The notes under the pieces are model-generated. The model made no database searches, was not told the origin of the DNA, and was given only the letters and a program-made list of their open reading frames with translations. A stretch of DNA of 5,299 bases, taken from contig CAJAFJ010000326.1 in assembly GCA_903938955.1 (NCBI GenBank), forward strand, positions 1 through 5,299, written 5' to 3'. The stretch is from an uncultured beta proteobacterium. Lineage in GTDB: Bacteria; Pseudomonadota; Gammaproteobacteria; Burkholderiales; Burkholderiaceae. Below, piece after piece: positions 1 to 5,299 of this stretch. The position numbers and the translations under genes are program-made. How positions within the stretch are numbered: the first letter of the stretch is position 1; every line of letters begins with the position of its first letter.

Positions 1-63
1 CCCAAACCTAAAAGGATTCCCAAAGCAAGCCCTGATGCAAGTACGGTAAAGGAGCCAACATGA
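1..63 (+). CDS. C-terminal tail of upstream gene (partial), probably type I secretion ABC permease/ATPase
   Basis: Frame 1 is open from the first base for 20 codons and stops with TGA at 61-63. It encodes a Pro/Lys/Ala/Ser/Thr-rich, probably disordered tail that begins PKPKRIPKAS and ends VKEPT. The stop overlaps the next gene's ATG as ATGA (60-63), a typical translational-coupling arrangement. In PrtDEF/AprDEF-like operons the gene before the HlyD-type adaptor is the ABC permease/ATPase, and low-complexity C-terminal tails are common there. That identity is inferred from position, because no Walker or signature motif lies inside the window. Frame 2 is also open to a TAA at 47-49, so the frame choice rests mainly on the overlap geometry. 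Only the tail is present, so nothing can be said about function from its own sequence. Confidence 0.55.
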   Translation, partial: PKPKRIPKASPDASTVKEPT

Positions 64-1415
64 GTCAGTTATTGACAAGTCCAAGCCTTGCCAGCGATGC
101 AGTTCTGTCAAAGGATGAGGCGCATGAGGTCAACACCGACACCCGCCGCCATGCCACGCTGGGCTGGGGTGTGATTGTGTTGGGCGTGGTCGGTTTTTTG
201 GGCTGGGCCTCGTTTGCGCCGCTGGACAAAGGGGTTCCCATGCCTGGCAACGTGGCGGTGGCATCCAACCGCAAGGCGGTCCAGCACCAGACCGGCGGGA
301 CAGTGGATGAGATCCTGGTTCAGGATGGCGACAGCGTCAAGGCCGGGCAGGTGTTGATCCGGATGAACAGCATGGCGGCCCGGTCGTCAGCAGAAATTGC
401 CCGTGTGCAGTGGTACACCGCGCAGGCGACCGAGGCGCGTTTGCTGGCCGAACATGGCGGCGCCAAACGCGTCAACTTCCCTCCTGAATTTGATGCGCTC
501 ATGGATGACCCAAGGGTGGCGAACAACATCCAGTTGCAAGCGCAATTGTTCAGTGCACGCCAGACCTCGCTGCGCAGTGAGTTGAGTGCCTTCGATGAAA
601 ACATCGCGGGTCTGAGGACGCAACTGGCGGGTCTGGAAGAGTCCATGATCAGCAAAAAACAACAGCAGGATTTTCTAAAGGAACAGCTGGAAGGCATGCG
701 TGATTTATCGCGGGACGGCTATGTGGCGCGCAACCGCCTGCTCGACCTTGAGCGCACCTATGCGCAGGTGAATGGCAGCATTTCAGAAGACATAGGAAAC
801 ATCGGCCGCGTGAAGCGGCAGATTGCTGAATACAGCTTGCGCAAGTCGCAACGCCAGCAGGATTATCAAAAAGAAGTGCGCACCCAGTTGTCTGAAGTGC
901 AGCGTGATGCCGAGACTTTGAAGAACCGTGTGGCGGCGCTGGACTTTGAGTTAAAAAACATCGCCGTCACGGCGCCAGTGGACGGCACGGTGGTCGGCTT
1001 GAGCGTGTTCACCCAAGGCGCCGTCGTGCCGAGTGGCTTCAAGCTGATGGAGCTTGTGCCGGGCGACGACCCGCTGATCGTGGAAGGCATGCTGCCGGTC
1101 AATTTGGTGGACAAGGTCCACCGCGGTCTCAAGGCGGAAATGATGTTTTCGGCCTTCAATTCAAACACCACGCCCCATATTCCGGGCATCGTGACGCAGG
1201 TCTCGGCCGACCGCTCGATTGATGAACGCACCGGCCAGCCCTATTACAAGGTCAAGGCGGCGGTGGCGCCCGAGGGGATGAAGATGATTGCTCATTTGCA
1301 GATTCGCCCCGGTATGCCGGTGGAACTGTTTATTAAAACGGGCGAGCGCACGATGATGAATTACCTGCTGAAGCCGGTATTTGACCGGGCCAAATCATCG
1401 TTGTCCGAGGAATGA
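60..1415 (+). CDS. HlyD/PrtE-family type I secretion periplasmic adaptor (membrane fusion protein)
   Basis: This 451-residue protein should bridge the inner-membrane ABC exporter and the TolC channel of a type I secretion system. It has a short cytoplasmic N-terminus (about 1-33) and one hydrophobic anchor (about 34-52, LGWGVIVLGVVGFLGWA). A first lipoyl-like half follows (about 72-105, GGTVDEILVQDGDSVKAGQVL). The long Gln/Glu/Arg/Leu-rich helical hairpin is predicted as coiled coil (about 155-295). The second lipoyl half lies at about 300-335 (VTAPVDGTVVGLSVFTQGAVV). The C-terminal beta region ends in the family-typical RPGMPVELFIKTGERT...YLLKP (416-439). Length and ending fit the PrtE/AprE branch. 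The ATG at 60 has a good Shine-Dalgarno, AAAGGAG (48-54), 5 bases upstream, and overlaps the previous stop. tolC follows immediately, so this is one operon. The family assignment is secure; the cargo is unknown. Confidence 0.93.
   Translation: MSQLLTSPSLASDAVLSKDEAHEVNTDTRRHATLGWGVIVLGVVGFLGWASFAPLDKGVPMPGNVAVASNRKAVQHQTGGTVDEILVQDGDSVKAGQVLIRMNSMAARSSAEIARVQWYTAQATEARLLAEHGGAKRVNFPPEFDALMDDPRVANNIQLQAQLFSARQTSLRSELSAFDENIAGLRTQLAGLEESMISKKQQQDFLKEQLEGMRDLSRDGYVARNRLLDLERTYAQVNGSISEDIGNIGRVKRQIAEYSLRKSQRQQDYQKEVRTQLSEVQRDAETLKNRVAALDFELKNIAVTAPVDGTVVGLSVFTQGAVVPSGFKLMELVPGDDPLIVEGMLPVNLVDKVHRGLKAEMMFSAFNSNTTPHIPGIVTQVSADRSIDERTGQPYYKVKAAVAPEGMKMIAHLQIRPGMPVELFIKTGERTMMNYLLKPVFDRAKSSLSEE
1407..1411 (+). 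promoter_or_regulatory. Ribosome binding site deciding the tolC-like start
   Basis: GAGGA sits at the very end of the adaptor gene. It directly abuts the ATG at 1412 (no spacer) but is 6 bases before the ATG at 1418, a normal spacing. This favours initiation at 1418, just after the adaptor stop (1413-1415), over the overlapping ATG at 1412. Confidence 0.6.
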
Positions 1416-1417
1416 GC

Positions 1418-2770
1418 ATGGCACATTTTTCTGGCTACCGGCGTGTGGCAAGCCTTGCCTGTGCGGTCTGCTTATGGCACGCCAACCCGGCCTCGGCGAT
1501 GGGTTTATTGCAAGCGTATGAAGCCGCCTTGCAAAACGACCCGCAGTACCAGTCGGCGGTGTCCGAGTACCAGGCCGGGCAGCAGTATGCCAAGCTCGGG
1601 CGGGCGAGTTTGCTGCCCACTGCGCAATATGTGTACAGCAACAGCCACAACCAAGCCGACTCAACCGCGCCTAATTTTTTCGGTCAGCCGGTGACCACCC
1701 ACCCTGACTACAAAAGTGTCACCAGCACAATCTCGGTGCGCCAACCCCTGTTTAATCTGGATGCCCTGGCCCGTTACCGGCAAGGCAAAGCACAGACCGC
1801 CTACAGTGGCGCCCAGTTCGCCAGCCGAAGCCAGGATGTAATGGTGCGGTTGATGGTGGCGTATGGCGATGCCAAATTTGCGGAAGAACAACTGCGGCTC
1901 TATACCGCTCAGCGCGACACGTTTGCAGAGCAGATGCAGGTCAACAACCGGATGTTTGAAAAAGGCGAAGGCACCAAAACCGATATGCTGGAAACGCAAG
2001 CCAAGCTGGATGTGTCTGACGCCCGGGTGATCGAAGCGACCGACAACCTGGTCACCGCCCGCGACACACTAGGAGCCATGCTCGGCCAACAGGTAACGCA
2101 GCTCGACGGACTGGCCAACGACTTCAGCGTCATGCCCTTGTCACCCGCCGGATTTGACGAATGGAAGTCCAACGCCAGCAGCCAGAATGCCGAAATAGCC
2201 GCCGCCCGCTTTGAACTGGAGGCCGCCGAACAAGAGGTCAACAAAAGCCGGGCCGGTCATATGCCACGACTGAATTTGAACGCCAGTTACAGCCGCTCCA
2301 AATCCGATAGCCTGATCAACCTGGACCGCGAGGCCACCGTGCGCAGCATCGGCGTCCAGTTGGTGGTGCCCCTGTATGCGGGCGGCTATGTGGATGCGCT
2401 GACCAGCCAGGCCCTGGCCCGTCGAGACAAGGCCCAGGCCGATCTGGACGCCGCGACCAACAAGGTCATGATTGAGCTGCACCGGCAATACAGCGCTGTG
2501 CAAAACAGCCTGGCCAAGATCAATGCCCTGCAAAAATCGGTGAGCTCCGCCACCTTGCTGGTTCAGGCCACGCAGCAAAGCGTCAAGGGTGGCCAGCGCA
2601 TCAATCTCGATGTGCTCAATGCGCAACAGCAACGGGTGGCGGCCGAACTGGAACTGACGAAAGCCCGCTACGGCTACCTGATCGGGCTGCTGAAATTACG
2701 CATGGCCGCAGGCACCTTGAATCCCGATGACTTGCGGGCAGTGGCGGCGCAATTTTCTGCCGCCGATTGA
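1418..2770 (+). CDS. TolC-family outer membrane channel protein of type I secretion
   Basis: A 450-residue outer membrane efflux protein (OEP/TolC) that should form the trimeric outer-membrane and periplasmic tunnel docking onto the preceding adaptor. Counting from the ATG at 1418, residues 1-27 are a signal peptide: RR at 8-9, a hydrophobic core, and an ASA cleavage motif before MGLLQAYEAAL. Two tandem OEP repeats follow. The first (about 28-225) contains the helix GEGTKTDMLETQAKLDVS (183-200). The second (about 250-430) contains its counterpart GGQRINLDVLNAQQQ (391-405) and ends GYLIGLLKLRMAAGTL, a pattern typical of the type I secretion TolC group. The beta-strand signature LVVPLYAGGYVD (about 315-326) is also present. 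An ATG at 1412 in the same frame would add two residues and overlap the upstream stop, but its ribosome-binding spacing is poor. The gene ends 5 bases from a convergent gene. Confidence 0.93.
   Translation: MAHFSGYRRVASLACAVCLWHANPASAMGLLQAYEAALQNDPQYQSAVSEYQAGQQYAKLGRASLLPTAQYVYSNSHNQADSTAPNFFGQPVTTHPDYKSVTSTISVRQPLFNLDALARYRQGKAQTAYSGAQFASRSQDVMVRLMVAYGDAKFAEEQLRLYTAQRDTFAEQMQVNNRMFEKGEGTKTDMLETQAKLDVSDARVIEATDNLVTARDTLGAMLGQQVTQLDGLANDFSVMPLSPAGFDEWKSNASSQNAEIAAARFELEAAEQEVNKSRAGHMPRLNLNASYSRSKSDSLINLDREATVRSIGVQLVVPLYAGGYVDALTSQALARRDKAQADLDAATNKVMIELHRQYSAVQNSLAKINALQKSVSSATLLVQATQQSVKGGQRINLDVLNAQQQRVAAELELTKARYGYLIGLLKLRMAAGTLNPDDLRAVAAQFSAAD
2743..2764. terminator. Weak hairpin at the convergent 3' ends (possible terminator)
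   Basis: GGCGGC (2743-2748) and GCCGCC (2759-2764) form a perfect 6-bp GC stem with a 10-base loop. It overlaps the last codons of the tolC-like gene and lies 11 bases past the stop of the converging regulator gene. There is no T-run after it on either strand, so it is not a canonical intrinsic terminator. It may simply reflect Ala-rich coding sequence. Confidence 0.25.
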
Positions 2771-2775
2771 TGCTG

Positions 2776-3450
2776 TCACACACCGCCGTGTTTCATGGCA
2801 TAGACGACCAGGTCCGTCCGATTAATGAGGCCCAGTTTGCTGTAGATGCTGCTGAGATGGTTGTGTACGGTGTGCTCCGTAATACCCAGCTTCTCGGCAA
2901 TAGCGATGTACTTGTCCGAGGGATTGGCCACGATGTTGCGAATCAGCTCCCGTTCACGCGTTGTCAACTGGGCGAGCTTGACATACTCCGAATCACCATT
3001 CGCGCGAAAACGTCGGCGCGCCGCAAAATTTTCGAGGTCAACGGCCCGAACCTGATTCATCAGACCGCTGTCCAGATGAACCTTGAGAATGACTTGGGGA
3101 ATCGACTCGATCGGATCTTCAGCCCGGATGACACCCCGCGCACCGGCCCCAATGGCGCTGGCAATGGGAATGTCGGCATACAAGCCCTTCATCACCAATA
3201 CTTTCGCTTGCGCTTGGCGCGTCAATGCAAAAATGACGGCCATCGGGTCCAGCGGATCGGCAAAAAAGCTGAACAAAACAACATCAGGACACAAGCGATT
3301 CGAGCAATCCAGGGCCTTTGAATAGCTGGTAGCTTGCCCGACCACCTTCAGCCGGGGCTTCTCGGCGTTGATTAATTTGGCAAGCCCCTCCAGGATGTCT
3401 GGGCGCGAATCAATCAGCATCACGCGTATTGGCTTCGTATCGTCCTGCAT
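2776..3450 (-). CDS. LuxR/NarL-type transcriptional regulator with degenerate receiver domain
   Basis: A 224-residue cytoplasmic DNA-binding regulator with response-regulator architecture. Residues about 8-122 have a receiver fold (beta1 IRVMLIDS, PDVVLFSFF, AKVLVMKG, GAGARGVIRAEDP), a linker spans about 123-158, and a LuxR/FixJ helix-turn-helix lies at about 160-222. The HTH keeps the family pattern: LTTRERELI, then IAEKLGITEHTVHNHLSSIYSKLG, then NRTDLVVYA. The receiver lacks the phosphorylation machinery. Aligned by eye, the acidic pair is D14-S15, the phosphoacceptor Asp is S61, the switch Thr/Ser is K88 and the invariant Lys is A110. It is therefore probably active without phosphorylation, or responds to a ligand or partner protein. 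No histidine kinase is adjacent. The ATG at 3450 has AGAGAG (3464-3459) 8 bases upstream. It converges on the secretion operon, which is a plausible but unproven target, as is its own promoter. Confidence 0.9.
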   Translation of the reverse strand: MQDDTKPIRVMLIDSRPDILEGLAKLINAEKPRLKVVGQATSYSKALDCSNRLCPDVVLFSFFADPLDPMAVIFALTRQAQAKVLVMKGLYADIPIASAIGAGARGVIRAEDPIESIPQVILKVHLDSGLMNQVRAVDLENFAARRRFRANGDSEYVKLAQLTTRERELIRNIVANPSDKYIAIAEKLGITEHTVHNHLSSIYSKLGLINRTDLVVYAMKHGGV

Positions 3451-3506
3451 TTTTTACGCTCTCTAGCTGATTCCTCAACTGTTGTAAAAAAAGACCCGAG
3501 TGAACT

Positions 3507-3530
3507 TGAAATTTCAGAGAATATTTCTGA
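3507..3530. promoter_or_regulatory. Overlapping palindromes upstream of the regulator gene (operator candidate)
   Basis: TGAAATTTCA (3507-3516) is a perfect 10-bp palindrome. It overlaps a second dyad, TCAGA-N7-TCTGA (3514-3530), whose AT-rich centre is itself nearly symmetric (AGAATATTTCT, 3518-3528). The cluster lies 57-80 bases upstream of the regulator start and covers the -10 of the candidate promoter. Dimeric LuxR-type proteins bind such dyads, so autoregulation is possible. This is inference only. Confidence 0.35.
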
Positions 3531-3539
3531 CCGGAACAA
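3511..3539 (-). promoter_or_regulatory. Candidate sigma70-type promoter for the regulator gene
   Basis: Reading the minus strand, TTGTTC (3539-3534) and TGAAAT (3516-3511) are separated by 17 bases. Each is a partial match to the -35 and -10 consensus. The surrounding stretch is AT-rich compared with the neighbouring genes, and the site would leave a leader of roughly 55 bases. Such matches are weak evidence alone. Confidence 0.3.
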
Positions 3540-3622
3540 TTCTCGTCCGCAGATGAGGTCCTGTTTTTGCGAAAAATCATGCGCTGCGATCGATCAGTCT
3601 GTCGTTTCGCCGTACCCCTGCA

Positions 3623-3671
3623 GCCGTCGCTTAGCAAGAAGCTACTTGCTACGCGACGGCAGTTCCTTTTT
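3623..3671 (+). terminator. Strong hairpin followed by T-rich tract, intrinsic-terminator-like in + orientation
   Basis: GCCGTCGCTTAGCAAG (3623-3638) pairs with CTTGCTACGCGACGGC (3645-3660). The stem has 16 positions with one mismatch (3631/3652) and a 6-base loop. On the plus strand it is followed by AGTTCCTTTTT (3661-3671), a T-rich tract suited to intrinsic termination. On the minus strand the structure begins 14 bases after the stop of the protease gene, but what follows (TGCAGGGGTACGG) has no T-run. It may still protect or help end the protease mRNA. The tract orientation instead points to a plus-strand transcript, yet no plus-strand gene is recognised in 3451-3622. Structure is clearly seen; direction of use is uncertain. 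Confidence 0.6.
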
Positions 3672-3673
3672 GC

Positions 3674-5212
3674 TTACGGCTTGGCGATAACGATCTGGCT
3701 CACCGAGTTCTGGCTGGCATCGTAGGTCATCAGCGTGCCGGCGACACCGGTCCCGGTCAGGGTGGTGGATGACGCCGAGTTGGCCTTGATTGACCTACTG
3801 GTCAATGTGCAATTGCCCGCGCTGCCCGTGACACAGCTGGCCGTGCCGCCCACGGAGAAACTGCCCGTTACGGTGGCATTTTTCACCACCGCACCACTGT
3901 TGATGTCACGAATGGTCACCAGGCCGGCCGCTTTCCAGTTGCCACCGGTCTTGGTCGCGCTGCCCGCCATGGACTTGAACGCAACCGTGACCGTTGTTGG
4001 CGGTGGTGCGACAGCTCCGCCGCTTCCGAGGGAGTTGACCAGCAGGTTCGGCGAGCCAGTGCCCGTCGCGTACAGACGGTTGGCCGTGGCCGTGGACGTC
4101 AACAGCGTCGCAATGGCCGCCGGCGTGGCGCTCGGATTGGCTTGCAGTGCAAGTGCGGCGACGCCGACCACATGGGGCGAGGCCATCGACGTGCCACTGA
4201 GGCTGTTGGTGGCGGTGGGGCTGGTGTTCCAGGCCGAGGTGATGCCGGCACCCGGCGCGAATATATCGACGCAAGTGCCCCAATTTGAGAATGACGCGCG
4301 ATAGTCGAGGCCGGCCATGGCCGCGACCGTGATCGCGCTCGGCTCCCTGGCCGGCGAGGCCGTGCAAGCGTCGGCGTTGTTGTTGCCCGCCGCCACCACC
4401 ATCACAACCCCCTTGGCCACGGCGCCAGCCACGGCGGCGTCCACCGACGCGCTGACTGCGCCGCCCAGCGACAGGTTGGCCACAGCAGGCCGTTGCGTGC
4501 TGTTGGCGACCCAGTCAATGCCCGCGATCACACCGCTCCAGCTGCCGGACCCGGCACAGTCCAGCACGCGTACCGGAATCAATGAAACCCCCTTGGCCAC
4601 GCCCCAGGTACTGCCGCCCACCGTACCGGCAACGTGTGTGCCGTGCCCATTGCAGTCGTTGGTGCCGTTGGCATCAGGCACCGTGCTGTAGCCCGGCCGC
4701 ACCCGACCCGCGAACTCGGCATGGTCGACCCGCAGGCCGGTGTCGATGATGAAGGCATTCACCCCCGAACCGCTGGCGTTGAACTGGTATTGGCTGTTGA
4801 GCGGCAAGTCGGCCTGGTCGATTCGGTCCAGCCCCCAGGTGGCCGAGGTTTGCGGCGACGTTGTCTGCTTGAGCGAGACCGTCTGATCCTGCTCTACATA
4901 CGCCACGTTCGGGTTGCTTCTGATGCCCTGCAGCGCCGCCTCAGGCAGGCTGGCAGAAAAGCCCCGAAGGGCCTGACTGTAAGTGTGGTGAATCTGCCCA
5001 CCTCGCCCTTGCATCAGGCTGGCGGCCTCGGCGGCAGGATTAACCACGCGGGGCTTGAACACCACGATATAGCGTCCAGGAATCGGTTGGGATTTAGCAA
5101 AAGGATGGGAGGTTGGGGAGGTGACCGCTTGTGCCTGAGCGAGTGGCGAGAACACAATTACGGCCGCTTGAACGGCGCCCGCAGCAAGGCGAGCAATGGA
5201 AGATAACTTCAT
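3674..5212 (-). CDS. Secreted subtilisin-like serine protease (S8A, proteinase K/aqualysin type) with C-terminal beta-sandwich-like domain
   Basis: A 512-residue prepro-protease that hydrolyses peptide bonds outside the cytoplasm. Residues 1-27/29 are a Sec signal peptide (MKLSS..., AQA cleavage motifs). Residues about 46-115 are an inhibitor-I9 propeptide (GRYIVVFKP...VAYVEQDQTV). The catalytic domain starts near 119 (ATWGLDRIDQADLPL) and runs to about 399. The triad is D157 (IIDTG), H190 (NGHGTHVAGT) and S342 (SGTSMASPHVVG), with N277 as oxyanion residue (AAGNNN). Cysteines 187/219 and 283/314 have the spacing of the two aqualysin I disulfides. After a Pro linker (403-405), residues about 406-512 look like an Ig-type beta-sandwich with an extra Cys pair (460/468). 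There are no RTX repeats. The ATG at 5212 places the signal peptide at the N-terminus, but no clear ribosome binding site precedes it. An in-frame TTG at 5266 would add 18 residues and also lacks one. No promoter was recognised in 5213-5299. Enzyme class is certain; substrate is unknown. Confidence 0.94.
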   Translation of the reverse strand: MKLSSIARLAAGAVQAAVIVFSPLAQAQAVTSPTSHPFAKSQPIPGRYIVVFKPRVVNPAAEAASLMQGRGGQIHHTYSQALRGFSASLPEAALQGIRSNPNVAYVEQDQTVSLKQTTSPQTSATWGLDRIDQADLPLNSQYQFNASGSGVNAFIIDTGLRVDHAEFAGRVRPGYSTVPDANGTNDCNGHGTHVAGTVGGSTWGVAKGVSLIPVRVLDCAGSGSWSGVIAGIDWVANSTQRPAVANLSLGGAVSASVDAAVAGAVAKGVVMVVAAGNNNADACTASPAREPSAITVAAMAGLDYRASFSNWGTCVDIFAPGAGITSAWNTSPTATNSLSGTSMASPHVVGVAALALQANPSATPAAIATLLTSTATANRLYATGTGSPNLLVNSLGSGGAVAPPPTTVTVAFKSMAGSATKTGGNWKAAGLVTIRDINSGAVVKNATVTGSFSVGGTASCVTGSAGNCTLTSRSIKANSASSTTLTGTGVAGTLMTYDASQNSVSQIVIAKP

Positions 5213-5299
5213 TGAATAGGTTAGGTAACGAAAAGAAGAAGGCCAAAAAAGCCGGCGATTTAACAAAATTTGGCATTCCCATGGCTGACTGCAGGCGAG

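Noticed and set aside
2141..2632. 163-codon minus-strand open frame opposite the tolC-like gene
   Set aside because: It is a shadow of a well-supported OEP repeat gene and has no recognisable protein features.
2767..3321. 184-codon plus-strand open frame beginning with TTG at the tolC-like stop
   Set aside because: It is fully antisense to the regulator gene, which has clear receiver and HTH homology. The translation resembles no domain I know and the start is weak.
2776..3450. c-di-GMP-binding VpsT-type regulator
   Set aside because: The W[FLM][TS]R motif is absent; the likely equivalent position reads LMNQ, so c-di-GMP binding cannot be claimed.
3588..3595. GATCGATC palindrome as a regulatory site
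   Set aside because: An 8-bp palindrome alone, containing two GATC motifs, is expected by chance and has no supporting context.
3410..3637. 75-codon minus-strand open frame upstream of and overlapping the regulator start
   Set aside because: Its TTG start lies inside the hairpin loop-stem region. The internal ATG (3580) has no clear ribosome binding site and the product shows no recognisable features.
3735..5206. Long plus-strand open frames (3735-4304, 4317-4691, 4634-5206) opposite the protease
   Set aside because: They are antisense shadows from GC-rich codon use. The minus strand encodes a complete subtilase with all catalytic motifs.
3674..5212. Protease as the type I secretion substrate
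   Set aside because: There are no GGxGxDxxx RTX repeats and a Sec signal peptide is present, so ordinary Sec export is more likely.
5094..5282. Short minus-strand frame starting ATG at 5282 with a hydrophobic N-terminus
   Set aside because: It overlaps the protease signal-peptide coding region in another frame, has no ribosome binding site, and ends in low-complexity Cys/Arg residues.

Overview
The window looks like chromosomal DNA of a GC-rich beta-proteobacterium, probably Burkholderiales and possibly Comamonadaceae. This rests on codon use and on the character of the proteins, and no lineage marker is present, so the placement is tentative. Four complete genes and the tail of a fifth fill almost all of it.

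The left half (1-2770, + strand) is the 3' part of a type I secretion operon. The last 20 codons of an upstream gene, very probably the ABC permease/ATPase, end in a 4-base ATGA overlap with a PrtE/HlyD-type periplasmic adaptor. The adaptor is followed at once by a TolC-family outer membrane channel. Together these would form an inner-membrane to outer-membrane export conduit. The secreted substrate is not in the window.

Converging on this operon, with only 5 bases between the two stop codons, is a minus-strand gene (3450-2776) for a NarL/LuxR-type regulator. Its C-terminal HTH is intact, but its receiver domain has lost four of the five canonical phosphorylation residues, including the phosphoacceptor Asp (Ser61). 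It is probably a phosphorylation-independent regulator and is the most interesting gene here. A 223-base intergenic region upstream of it holds overlapping palindromes, a weak candidate promoter and a very strong 16-bp hairpin. The T-rich tract of the hairpin lies on the side that would terminate plus-strand transcription, although no plus-strand gene is recognised upstream of it.

The right part (5212-3674, minus strand) encodes a secreted subtilase of the proteinase K/aqualysin type. It has a Sec signal peptide, an inhibitor-I9 propeptide, a complete Asp/His/Ser triad with aqualysin-spaced cysteines, and a C-terminal beta-sandwich-like domain. It carries its own Sec signal and no RTX repeats, so it is unlikely to be cargo of the neighbouring type I exporter.

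A working model is an envelope/secretion locus: a type I exporter, an adjacent atypical regulator that may control it, and a secreted protease that could act on surface proteins. The functional links are inferred from adjacency only. I see no RNA genes, insertion sequences, CRISPR arrays or integration sites.
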